A stretch of 64,000 nucleotides of DNA from Anaeramoeba flamelloides (Eukaryota > Metamonada > Anaeramoebidae): the NCBI GenBank assembly GCA_027625915.1, contig JANTQA010000070.1:8995001-9059000 (forward strand). The letters are read 5' to 3'. The notes under the pieces were generated by a model. The model did no database searches and was not told where the DNA came from. It saw only the letters and a program-made list of their open reading frames with translations. Positions 44,491 through 56,700 of the stretch are shown piece by piece (position 1 is the stretch's first letter; every line of letters starts with the position of its first letter). Made by a program: the position numbers and the translations under genes.

Positions 44491-44640
44491 TTCTTGTTTT
44501 TTAATTTTGGTATGCTTTGTTGGAGGTTCAAATATAAGAAGGATTTTTCGAACAAAAAGACAGAACAGAATAACAATCACAAAAATGAAAAAAAATGATA
44601 AACTTTGTTAGATCTAACCAATTTTTTTAATTTACATTTA
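44491..44640. promoter_or_regulatory. 150 bp divergent intergenic region
   Basis: It lies between the BTB ATG (minus) and the ATG at 44641 (plus). If both genes are real, this short stretch must hold a bidirectional promoter. TTTACATTTAG just before 44641 could also be a 3' splice site. No clear promoter motif was seen. Confidence 0.35.
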
Positions 44641-44723
44641 GATGGCTTTCTCGATTGAAGAAGCTGAAATTTCAATCTTTTTGACAACCGTTAGATTACA
44701 TATTGAAAAATTACAATTATGGG
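44641..44723 (+). CDS. Probable first exon of a small gene
   Basis: ATG at 44641 opens 27 codons of ordinary composition, MAFSIEEAEISIFLTTVRLH then IEKLQLW, and runs into a good donor, GTGAGT, at 44724. It is richer in G+C than the flanks. Without splicing it would stop two codons later. A possible last exon at 47180-47222 fits in phase (TDNAKKQTKPLPE then stop), but with only these two exons the product would be about 41 residues, and middle exons may be missed. Family unknown. Confidence 0.45.
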
Positions 44724-46609
44724 TGTGAGTTGAAGAAAAAAGTTCAATACCTATTTATATCGAAACAATCAAGATAATGAAAAGTAATTTCACTCAAGTG
44801 AGGATCCACATAATACTATCCACTGCAATTGACATAGTGGGAGTTTGTTACTATTTATATCGGTGCTCATAAGTTCTAGAGTTGCCAAAAATTTTAATTA
44901 ATTAAAAAAAAGAGAAAACTTTATTTTTGCTAATATCAACAATTAAAATTTCAGCGTAAATATTCTTAAAAACCAAATTAGATTTGGTGGAATTTATTTA
45001 ATTTTTTATCTTGATATTATTTTTCATGATTTAATACTAAATGCTTTGATTTGTAGTTTCAGATTTTATTTAGAATTTTTCAGTAATTATTTGTACATAA
45101 TTTTATCTTTACAAACTTTATCCAAATCCAAATATTGTAGAGAACAATAAAAAATATGAAATTATAATTATTTTTTTGAAATTTCTATATTCTGAAAAGA
45201 GCTTTTTAGGTTTTATTAGTATTTGTGATATTTAATTATCTTTAATAATATCATATATTTTGAAAATTTATCTATTATATACTACAATCCATTTTTAATA
45301 TAATTAAACAATTTTATATTAATTAATTAAATTCTTTTTTTTTTTTTTTAAGCTTTCTTAATATGTTTTAATAACATATTTATTATTAATAAAATAATAA
45401 ATCAACACCCTTTGTTGTTATAAAATTACCATATTATATTCGAGATAATTCTTTCAAATTTTTAGAAATGAAAATATATCCCGATTTTTTAAAAGTATTA
45501 AACTAGTATTTATTCAAAATTTTTATGAAAATATTTACTTGAATTTACCTCAACAATATAACAAAATATATCTGAATAACAAAATCACAAAACAAAATTT
45601 TCTTTTACTTTAACAAATCTTAGAAATTCATATTTTAGAAATTTTTAAAAATTCTTTTATTTCATAATAATTATTCTTTTCGACTATACCTATTACTTTA
45701 ACATTTTTATTTCAATTCTTATATAATGTAATAAAATGTGAAATTATTTAAAAAAGTGAGATTCAATTAGCTAAGAGTTAAATTACAATAAATAGTATTG
45801 ATTTCATACCAATGTTAAAAATTAATTCCCATTTAAAACTTGATAACTTTTCAAATAATCTTAACATATTTAAAAATTTATTAAAATAATAATTTGTTCA
45901 TACAAAGATCTTGTAAAAAAGGAACTATTAATTTTGAAAAATTAATCAAAAGAAATTAAATCAATGATCAGATCAAATAATATTTTTCTTGTGATTTTAG
46001 ACATATTGTTGATGGGTTTATTATACCTTTACATCAATAAAATATATGAATTTAGAAAATAATCCTTTGAACCTCGACCAATTATTGTATTATAAATACT
46101 AACAATATAAATACCCATGATAGTTTGACTATTTAAACACAAACTATATTTTTAATTTTCTTGAGTTAAAACTAATCTTTCAACATAATCAATTTTTTTT
46201 GGCCGTAGTTGAGATTCAAATTATTTCACAAAAAGGTTAAACATAAAACAATAGATCTAAAGATTGTTTACCATTTTTCTTTCTTATTTTTTTCAAGTAC
46301 ATATTTTTCCTTTTTACCTTAAGAGTAAGTTCAATGAGAAAAAATGTAAAAATACCAGAAGTCAACATTAACTCTTTTCTGTATTTACGTTATGATCTGG
46401 AAACGTTCTTGTTTATTTTGATGAGCTTTTATTTGATTTTGAGTATTTTAAATCACTAATTTTTACAAAATTAATTCAATTGTTATTCTATCAAAAAATA
46501 AAATGCCACAATAGAATGTTGAAATTGGAACACAAGGTAGACGATTTAAAATTTCCCAAAGTGTACTCGAATTCATAATTTTTAAGACACACAAAATTTC
46601 AATTTTTTG

Positions 46610-46930
46610 AAAAAAAAATCTCATTGAATCAATTCGAGAAGAAATACCAAATTGGAACCATTACACTATTGGAATGTTAACAATTTATAAATGACAATAC
46701 TCACAAAAAAAAAAAAATAATAATTATCAATACTAATAAATTATCACTGTGCCAATAAAATTTGGAGAGAATAAAACTAAAAAATATATTGGTAAATTTG
46801 GTTAAATTCTATCCAAATTAATCGATCAAATTGTTAGATTTCATTAACTAATTTTATTGGAGTTCTTCTATTTTGAACAACCCAACTTTAACATAATCTG
46901 TGAATTTGAAAAAAAAAATTTCATTGAACA
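46610..46930. repeat. Dispersed direct repeat, copy 2 (partner 2811-3160)
   Basis: Same orientation as the partner, sharing TGACAATACTCACAAAA, TTTGGAGAGA and GGAGTTCTTCTATTTTGAAC blocks in order. Non-coding. Confidence 0.6.
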
Positions 46931-47179
46931 AAATAATTAACCTTACTCAGAAAATAAAATGTAACAAAAAACTAAAAAATTATTTTTATTTTTACAAAAA
47001 TCAAAATTATTTCTGATTTGAATCAAATTATATTATTGAGACAATTGTTAAACAGTTTTTATTACATACATCATTTTGAATTTTCATTTAAATAAAACAA
47101 ACCAACATTACATTCTATTGTGTCTTTTTAATTTTACTTGTGTGAAAAAAAAAAAAGTAACAAATTATTTTTCAACAAG

Positions 47180-47222
47180 TACAGATAATGCTAAAAAGCA
47201 AACAAAACCACTACCAGAGTAA
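47180..47222 (+). CDS. Candidate terminal exon of the small gene at 44641
   Basis: After TTTTTCAACAAG, the sequence reads T|ACA GAT ... GAG TAA, giving TDNAKKQTKPLPE. Its phase complements the exon at 44641-44723. It is less AT-rich than its surroundings. It is only 43 bp long, so the match could be chance. Confidence 0.2.
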
Positions 47223-47773
47223 AAAATATTGTTTTCTAATCTTCTTGGAAAATATACAAAAGTGAAAATATTGACTTGATGATAGCTACTCCTACAAATA
47301 AATTTATTTTATTTTTTTATTACAAAATGAGGAAATTAATTTTCTCTTACACCTCTAATTTGAAAAGTTTTTACTTATTAATAAAAAAAGAATTATTAAC
47401 TCGTTGCGATTATACAAAATGAAGTATTTTTCAAAATTATTTTCAGAAAATAATCAAAATGTGAATTCTGGTTATATTCGTAATAAAATTAAATGAATAT
47501 TAAAAAAAAAAATAATTAGGAAAGTAATCAAATAAAATCCAAAAATTATTAAATGAAAAAAAATTTTTATTAAATTTTTGAAATAAAAATAAAGTTGATA
47601 TAAAAAAAAAATAAAGTATTAAAACCATTAATGAAATATTTTAAACAAATCATGACAACCAAAATTTCTTTTAAAACGAAACTGATCGTTATATGACGAC
47701 TTGAACAGCAAGAACAATAAAATATAAGATATCAAACATAAATTCTAAAATGTAAAAAGAAAAAAAAATAAAA

Positions 47774-50700
47774 TTATTTTAATTTTTGATAGCATTGATC
47801 ACAAACACGTGTAGGGAGGAAATAATTTAATTCTGGAATTTTAATTTTCTTTTTTGAACAAGTTTTGCAAACAACTTGCCCACAATTTTTACAATGGTAC
47901 TTTCTTAAAGAGATTTTAAATTCTGTATTACAATTTTGGCATTTATTGATTTTCTTTTCGTCTACATAATGCTCTTTATTTCCTCTTGGTGGAAGGTTCC
48001 AAGATAGCAGGTTACCACTTGTATCAGCTGTTAAGAATTTTTTGTTGTCATTTGAAATTTTCATTAAGGTAATTTTAAAATTTGAACCAACTTTTTGGGA
48101 TTTTTTTTTAAACACAGATTGACCATCTTTGTGATCTAAATACCAGAAAATAATTTTGCCCTCTTCGTGCCCGGTTATAAATACATGATCGTCTACATAT
48201 GAGGGCATATTTGTGAAGGTTAAACAATTTATTTTGGAATTTAAGTCTGGGTTTAATTTAGAATTCAATTGTGATAGAATTTGTCCATTTATTGAAAAGA
48301 TTACCAAATCTGTTTGCGTGTAAACAACGATCTCGCCAGTGAAATTGTTTATTTTGATCCCACCAATTATGGTTTCAAATTTTTTGAGTATTTTGATGAA
48401 GGAAAAATTTTGTAAATCCCATAAAATGCATTTTTTATCCTTTGAACCAGAGACTATGATCATGAATTCTTTAGAAATGGCTAAAGCTGAAATCGAATCC
48501 TTATGACCGATTAGTCTTCCTATCAAGTTGAAGTTTTGTTGACTTTTCTTTTTCTTTTTTTCGATATTTTCCCAGACATTAATTATTGTGTCAGTGCCAC
48601 CAGTGACCAGGAACTGCCCCTTATTCGAGATTGATACAGATGTTATTTTACCCAAATGTAGATTTTCGTAGACCTTGACTTCACGGTCGCCATCTAGGGT
48701 TAACACTCTTAGGGACCAATCCGGATAACCCCAAGATAAGTATTTTGTTGAATTTGGAATTATTATTTTGTTTTTCCCGACACAGCCAGTTATTTTATTT
48801 GAATTAGACAATTGAATGTCGCCAATCTCACCAATTGAAGAATAGTCCTTAACCCTTTCAGATTGTAACGCCTCTGGATACGTGCTTACTAATAAATCCT
48901 TTGTTTCCACTATTTTCCTTTTGGGGTGTGCCTTTGTAAATAATCGTGTAGGAGTCTGCCCAAAATTCTCAATCTGTGATAGAACGGCCATCTTTTGGAA
49001 AGGATCTTTTATCGAATCTAAATCAATTGCTCCTGCATAAGTTAAATGCCTAAACACATTTAAAGCCCTTTCCGCTTCAACACCCTGCTGCTTATAGCCA
49101 AAGATTAAATCAATCCACTCATTGAGATGCTGGCTCACATATTCAGATTCTAACGCTTTTCTTTGGATCCTTATAAACTCATAAGCACTCTTATTGGCCC
49201 ATGGCGGTAATTTGACATCACCCACAAATTCATTGTCATAATCTTTTTTACCAAAATAAAAATCATTATGGTTGATCAGAAATTCTGGTAAATAATAAAA
49301 TTCTGGTATCAATTCCTTAACATCACTCATATTTTCACTTGATGCATTTTGCCATGTTCCTTGGATGGAATCAAATAATCTATTTGCATTATCAAATTTC
49401 CCCCCTTTTCGTTTTATTTATTTTTTTTATTTTGTTTTTGTTTTAATTGAAAAATTAAATTAAACATTAATGATGGTTTAAATATTAACTTTGAAAATAG
49501 ACAGTTGAAAAAAGAAAAATAATCCTTGTTTTTTAAATTATATTTTAACTTTGAAATTCAGGGATAAACCTTGTCATAGATTCAACTCTTATTAAAATAT
49601 ATTGAAATTGGGGAGGGGGGTGATATTAATGTTCCAATGACTCTTATAACTCTAAAAAATCTATTATCAATATTATTGAACACTAAATTATTAGATTTTT
49701 TTACAAATGATAATAATTAAAAAATTATCATTTTTTGAGACAATTTTTTTTTAATTCCTTTTCCAAATTTAAAAGAGAGAAACTCAAAAATAATATTATT
49801 AAAATATTTCAAAATTGATATTTAGAACCTTCAAAAGTAATTATTGTTTAAATTTTGTCATTTCAAAATTATATTTTAATTTTGAAATTAATAGATTTTA
49901 TTTTGTAATTTTTTAAATTTGGTAATTGCTTTTATTTTGAGAATATTCTTAAAATTGTAAATTTAGGGTGTTTGAAATATTCCAGAAAATAGCAGAAAAT
50001 CGAATATACCCTAATTTTTTTTTAACAACTAAAAAACACCTTTTGAACAACTTCTAAGAAACCTTAATGCCAATATACTCAGCTTAAATGTAAAATAACA
50101 ATTTTATTTTTACTTTAAAATATTTTTTTTTTGAATTTTCTACTTTAACCCATCTAAAGAATTTTTGTACCTTTTTAGTATATTTGAGTATCTTAGTACT
50201 TGTTAGGGTAAGTACATGTTAGATTTATGTTTGGGTTTGGTATGGGCTGTTGTTGGTATGTCGTGTTTGGCCAGATTAAACCATTTCTCTTCGGACATGG
50301 AAAGTTAAAGAGGTTTGGTATGGCTCACTTTGTGTCGGGTATGGGTATATGTTTAGATATTACTCGGTTTTTTTTTTGTATTGTAGTTAAGATTACAAAA
50401 TTATGGGCAATGATACACAATTAGAAATTTTCTTTATAAAGACATTTTCTCTCGTTTAGTTAACATCTTAGCAATGATCAGAAATGTTATAGTCATCTAA
50501 GATACCAATTCCTTTCACACAAAACGGGTTGAAAAATATTCAAAAAATTTAAATTTTTTGAATGTTATATTTTAAGTTAAAAAAAAATGTTTTACAATAA
50601 AATTCCAAATAAACCTTTATACTGAGTATAAATACTCTGGGTTTCTAAGAAGTTTTTCAAAAAGTATTTTTTAGTGGTTGGCAAATTTTCGGGTATTTTC

Positions 50701-53700
50701 GGTTTTCGGGTATTTTAGGGGATATTTGATAGATTCGTAAATTTATTATTATTTTTCCATTTACTTTTTTGGAGTTTGATTTTTTTGAGTTTCCTTTTTT
50801 TTCCCAAAAAAAGAATTTTATTGCTTTTAAAAATAATTTTTTTTTTTTTTAATTTGATTAAAAAGTAGAGAAAAAAAACAATCGACAGTATGTTGTTCTA
50901 ATTTGATGGACAAAATATTGAAGAAGAGAAATGGTAGTGGGAATTTAATTTCTTCTTATATGCGATTGCCTTGTATTGGTATTAAATTCTGTCAAGTTAG
51001 GTATTTATGTTTTGGAATGGGATCAACTTTTGTAAAATATGTTATTATGTAAATATATTGTCATTATGGCGGTGATTTCGAAATTTCCAAATAATTAACA
51101 TAAAAGGAAAAAACCAACAACCTACTCAACACCCGTTTAACAAAACAAAACAAAAAAAAAATAATGTTTTTGCTTTTTTTTGAACTATTTTTTTAATTTA
51201 CTCTCTTTTGTTTCAGAAAACTAAATTGAGTTTAAAATACTTCTAATGACTGTAATTAAAAGGTTCTTTTTACTACTCTTTGAATTAGGAGTCACAAATT
51301 TAGTCACTTCAAAACCATCTCTTTAACAGATTAAGAGTTCTTGAGCACTTAACCCTTACCAATAAATCCCAATACTCTCTTTTATTTTTTTCTCTTTTTC
51401 TTTTTCTATTTCTTGTCTTTGTTTCAAAAATAACTATTTTCTTTTTTCTTATTAAAGAAAAGCTGTGCTATGAATTAGAATCTCGCCGACATTATATCTT
51501 GTATAAAAATAACTCTAAATATAAATTTAATGTTTCAGAAAGTGTAGTCAACACTAGAATGAAAAAATAAAATTGAAAAAAAAATGTGAGACAAAACTAC
51601 TACGCTCATTAACCTTTCATCATTAATAATAGAGTTTATTCAATATAATCAAAATTTCCAGAACTTCAAATTCATGAGGCTATTGTATTTATTCTTGTTA
51701 GAAGTAACCACCTTTTTTAAAAGTTTCTAGTCGAGAAAAAAAGGTGTTTTTTCGGTTAAGAAATTTTAAATAAACGAAAGGATTGAATTTTAGTTTAATT
51801 CAACTTTGAGATATTTACTTTGATAGATAATAACGAATAGTTTTGAAAATGTTGTAATCATTTAATAAAACTGAAATAGAGAGAAAAAAAAATCCTTATG
51901 ATAATTATTGCCATCAAGTACAGTAGAGTACCGTCAAGTGCCTAGCTTTTTTTTGATTTCAGAAATTAATCGAAAGTTTCAAAAATTTTCTTTTTATTTC
52001 TCAAATTAAAAAAAAGCTAACGGCGGTTTTCCAGAATTTAAAATATTTTTTTCAATTTATATCAATAAATAATTCTTTAATAATCAAAATAATTGGTTAT
52101 CCATTTGAAAGATATTTATTATATTTAAAATACTTTTAAAATATAAGATTATATCCTCTTAACTGTGTAAAAAAAATTTAAATTTTTTTACTATTAAATT
52201 TGAAAAAAATATTAATACAACCTGAAAAATTGATTTTTTAACTTAAATTGTTAATACCTCAAAAAATAATTGTTTGATCCAAGATCTTTTATTAACCAAT
52301 AGTGTTTATAATTGAGGTTATCAAAAAGTAAAAAATTAGCAAAGGTTTAATTTTTTTTTCAAAAAATTTTTTCATGATCGTAAAGTGTTGTCAAGTGCCT
52401 AGGTTTTTTTTTAATTTGTGAATTAAAAGAAAACCTAACGGCAGTTTTCTTTTCATTTCAATAAGTAAAAAAAACCTAACGGCGCTTTTCCAATATTCAA
52501 AAGAATAGAGAAAAATCTTTGATTTTACTCAATTCTTTTAAATTCTGGAAAAGATAACGAAAAACATGAGGTAATTTTGTTGAATCGCCCCCCAATCAAC
52601 AATAAAAATAATAATAAATTAAAACTTTTATCAAAATTATATATTTCTAAATCATAAATTAATTAATTTAATACGAAAAAAGTTCTATTTAAATGGAGTG
52701 TTATATATTGAAATCAAAATTTTTTTAAAAAAAGTTTTCTGAAATTCTAAATAATTCTGATTGTAAATATATCGTTTCAAAAAAATAATAAAAAAATACA
52801 ATAAAATAAAAAAAAAAAAAAAGAAAAGATCACAAACCTTGAAATTCAACTGCTTTTTTGGTAAATGGTTCCAATCTAATTAAATAATATAAAACAGTAC
52901 CAGAAGTTGAGTAATGGGATCCATAATGAAAAGCAGGTATTTCTCCAGTGGGGTCATCCCAATTATCAAATCTAAATTTAAATTTATTTGCTCTTTCTTC
53001 GGTTAAAGCACCCATCTAAAATTATAAAAATAAATAATTAAAAAAATACGGAATGGTATTCAAAACAAAATAAAGTTACATTTAAAACCAAAAAAATTAA
53101 AAGTAAAAATGATTAAATCTACTTTTAAAATTTGATCAATAATTCACAAAACAAAAAAAAAAATAATTACTGGCTTTGATAAATCTCTATAATTATTTGG
53201 ATCATTCAGATCGATTGTTTCAGATTCGTAATTTTTTAAAATCCAAGGAAAGACTGGATATTGGGTGAGATCATTATACGTTCTACCAGCCATTGAATTT
53301 AAATGCATTAAATATTCAAAATTAGTAATTTTACCATCAACCCATAATTTGGTTTTGTTTGGTGATTTAATAAAGGTTTCTACTGAATTTATTAATGCTT
53401 TTTCTTCAGTGCCCTTTTTAAAAGAAATTGCCAAATTTGAAACTTTTTGTATGACTTGTTTAACAATTTGTTTTGTTTTAAAATTAACAAAATGGGTAAT
53501 TCCTTCATTCGAGAAAAATTCTAAAGCGGTATCTTGTAATAAATATCTTCTTTCCCTAATTGCATCAAGCTCTGAATAAGGTATTTTAATGCATTTGTGT
53601 TTTTGAATCTTTTCAGTGTTGATACGATTATTTGAATTGACATTTTTATTTATTGATTCTTCAATTTCTAGATCGGTTGTTAAATGGTAATTATCAATGA

Positions 53701-56700
53701 AATAAATTGAATAGTGTGTAATAATACAAATTGCCTCACGTGTTTGCAATTCGGTAATTCTTTCACAATTAAATTTAAATTGCTCTTTTTCTTTATTCAA
53801 CAAATATTTTTGTATTCTTTGATCTTTTTGAATGTTTTTATATATTTCACCAACTTCATTTTCTTTGGTTATTGATATATCATCCTTTCCAACAATATGA
53901 AAATCATCCTCATTGCTATCATTTGTTTTCTTTCTTTCAAGTTTTTTCCCTTTTTCTTCTTGCATTTCTTTCTGGCTTCCCATTTCTGTTATGTCTACCT
54001 TCTCATCGCCTTTTCCCTCTTTTTTTATTGAATTTATCTTCAGATTAATATCAAAATCTTCATTTTGTACCTTCTGGTTCTCATTTCCATGATTTTCTAT
54101 ATTTTCATTTTTATTATCAATAATAATACTCTTATTCATATCATCGCCTTTACCAGATTCATCATCGCCATCATCATTATTGTCTACTTCCCCTCCTTCT
54201 TCTTTTAACAAGGGTAATTTTGATTGATAATCATTGAAAGAATTGTTTAATTGTAATCTGATTCTAATTCGATTGTAACCTTCAATTTGATTCAATTTCC
54301 AAAAGTTTGTGGCATTTTCGTTCTTTTGTAATTTTTTATTGTTTAATTTCCAAATACCTATTTCACTAATTAGCTCCTTTTTAATTTTTTTCCAATTTAA
54401 TAATAAAAAATTATGCTTATCTAATTGGAAAATTTTCCTTTTATGATATTCCTCGGTTAAAAAGAAGATTAAATTTTGTGTGTATTTTTGTCTATATTGC
54501 TCTCTTTTTAAATATTGGTTTCTTCTTTTTTTTTCAGATTTTTTGTTAGTATTTTTTTTTTCAGAAAAGTTTTCGTATTCTTGTTTAATTTTCTTAAATG
54601 CCGTATCTTCTTGTTTTTGTATCCAGCCATAGCATTCCAATTGGTACTTTTCATTAATTGTATCAACAATTTGATTAATGTTTTCTTTTATAATTTTTTT
54701 TAACATCATTAAATCTGTAGTTAAAAAATGTAAACCATCATTTAATAAATTATATTCATTAGTTGTGTTATCATCATCATCGTCGTCATCGTCATCATCA
54801 CCATCATCGTCGTTACCGTCATCGTCGTCGCCGTATTCGGTATTATCTTTATTAACATTATCAATAGTATTATTATCATCCTTAATACCATTTTCGTTTC
54901 TATTGATAATATTTTGATAATCAAATAAAAAATTTAAATCATCATTAATATTATTGTTCAAAATGTATTGTAATATTTGAACAGCAATATCAAAGATTGT
55001 ATCGTTATCTGATAGTAATTGTTTTATAATAAAAATGGTTAATATTTTGGTGGGGTTTAAATTTATAAAAGATTTGATAAAGAAAATTTCCTTATGGAAT
55101 AATAAATATTTTAAATAATTTATCAGATTAACGTTATTGCCAAGATTAATTTTTAAACAATATAAAAAAATTTCACTTAATGAAAGATGCAAAATATTTA
55201 ATAAATTTTTAAATTGCTTATTTTGATTGATTTCATTTTCAACGTTTTTAAAATTTTCAGTTAATTCTGTGCAAAAGGTTAAGACTTGGTATTCATTTTC
55301 AGATAGAATACCCTGGCACAATTTATTCGCTAAAATTTGTGGTATTTGAAATAATATTTCTAACATTTTTTTTTGCTTTTTTTTGATCAGATTTGAGTTC
55401 TCATTGATCACGAGATTATTTTGAATCTCATTGTCTTGGTTTTCAAATGTTAAAATTTGTAAATCATCATCGAATTGTGTTTGTAATACATTTTGATAAA
55501 TATATCTTTCTTGGCAGGTATTCATTAACAAAATTAATATTTTTTTTTGAAATTTTAATTTTAATAAATTGGGAATATGGTTGGGGGGTGAATGGAAAAT
55601 CAATATTAGTATCTGGTTAATATTAATTTTATATTCAATGTTTTGCGCAATTATTTCTGTTAGAAATTTAAAAATATGGTCGAGTCCATTGAAAGTATTT
55701 TGATAATTGATTTGTTGCTTTTCATTAATTTTTTTAATTGGGAATACAAGGCTTGTAATGGTTTGAATAAATTTTATTTCTTTGCAATAATTTCGAAATT
55801 TTGAGGAATATTGCAACATCGTAGTAAAGCAATTAAAGATTTCAATTTGAAAGCGGTACCATTTGGATTTTTTATTTTGAGCAATTATTGTTGGATGGTG
55901 GTTACTTTTTATGAGATTTAAGATACCATGGATAATATCCCAGCAATAGATATTTATTTCTTTATTATTATTATTTGAATTGGTTTCATTAATTTGTTGT
56001 TGTATTGTTAAATGGAAAAAATATTCATTAATTTTTTTGAAATCATTAACCTTTGAGATAATTGATACCGGTATTCGGAATAATAAAGAAAAATATAATA
56101 AATATATTTGTAATTCATTTTGAAATTGAATTGACGATTCAATTAAATATTCAATTGAACCGTTTTGATTTGCTTTTAATAAAAAACTTGGTTTTGATAT
56201 TATTAAATTGATATAAATATTTAATATTTTAATTTTAATTTCATTTATTAAAGTGCTATTGTTTATATTTAATTTGCTTTTTTTCTTTTTTCTTTTATTT
56301 TGCCTTTCTTTCTTTTTGTCGATCTCTTTTTCTTTATTTTTATCTTTATCATCACCATTGCCCTTATCCTTATCCCTATCGATATCTTTATCATTATTGC
56401 TATCTTTATCCTCATCATTTTCTTTTTCATTTTCCTTTTCCTTTGTTTTATCTTGATCCTTTCCATTTTTTTTCTCCTTTTTCTTTTCTTTCCCATTCCC
56501 CTTTCCCTTTCCTTTATCTTTACTCTCCTTCTCGCCATCATTATTTAAGGAATTAATATTCAAATTCATAAATATACTAGTGATCCAATTTAAATTGAAG
56601 CAATCAAACAAAACATCCAAATCTTTATTTATGTTAGTTAATTCATCATTTTCTTTACTCGTGTTATCGTTACTGTTATTACTTTTCTCTTTGTAATCAT

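Larger units (their letters stand above)
44724..47773. other. AT-rich stretch: probable intron or spacer
   Basis: If the exon at 44641 is real, most of this is its intron or contains its further exons. The rest is convergent spacer before the end of the BEACH gene. It includes a repeat at 46610-46930. The only coding-like piece I can point to is 47180-47222. Confidence 0.45.
49405..52837 (-). other. 3.4 kb intron 2 of the BEACH gene
   Basis: Minus strand: GTTTGTGATC to CGAAAAG. It splits the BEACH domain at the FQGG turn. It carries a half copy of the TTAA-type MITE (49605-49870), a G-rich patch with repeated GGTATGG (about 50215-50400), and repeats at 50460-50540, 51695-51865 and 51920-52555. 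No host exon is visible inside. Confidence 0.8.

Noticed and set aside
44491-44580. Hydrophobic N-terminal extension of the BTB protein
   Set aside because: It would require a GTG start. The ATG at 44490 is the first one in frame.
47774-49330. A stand-alone WD40-FYVE protein starting at the ATG at 49330
   Set aside because: The frame stays open upstream to 49404 and encodes GGKFDNANRLFDSIQGTW, the middle of a BEACH domain whose earlier part lies in the exons at 52838-53015 and 53171 onward.
50227-50424. Plus-strand 65-codon frame as a gene
   Set aside because: It is short, opposite to the long intron of the BEACH gene, and lacks recognisable homology. The motif repetition is reported as a finding instead.
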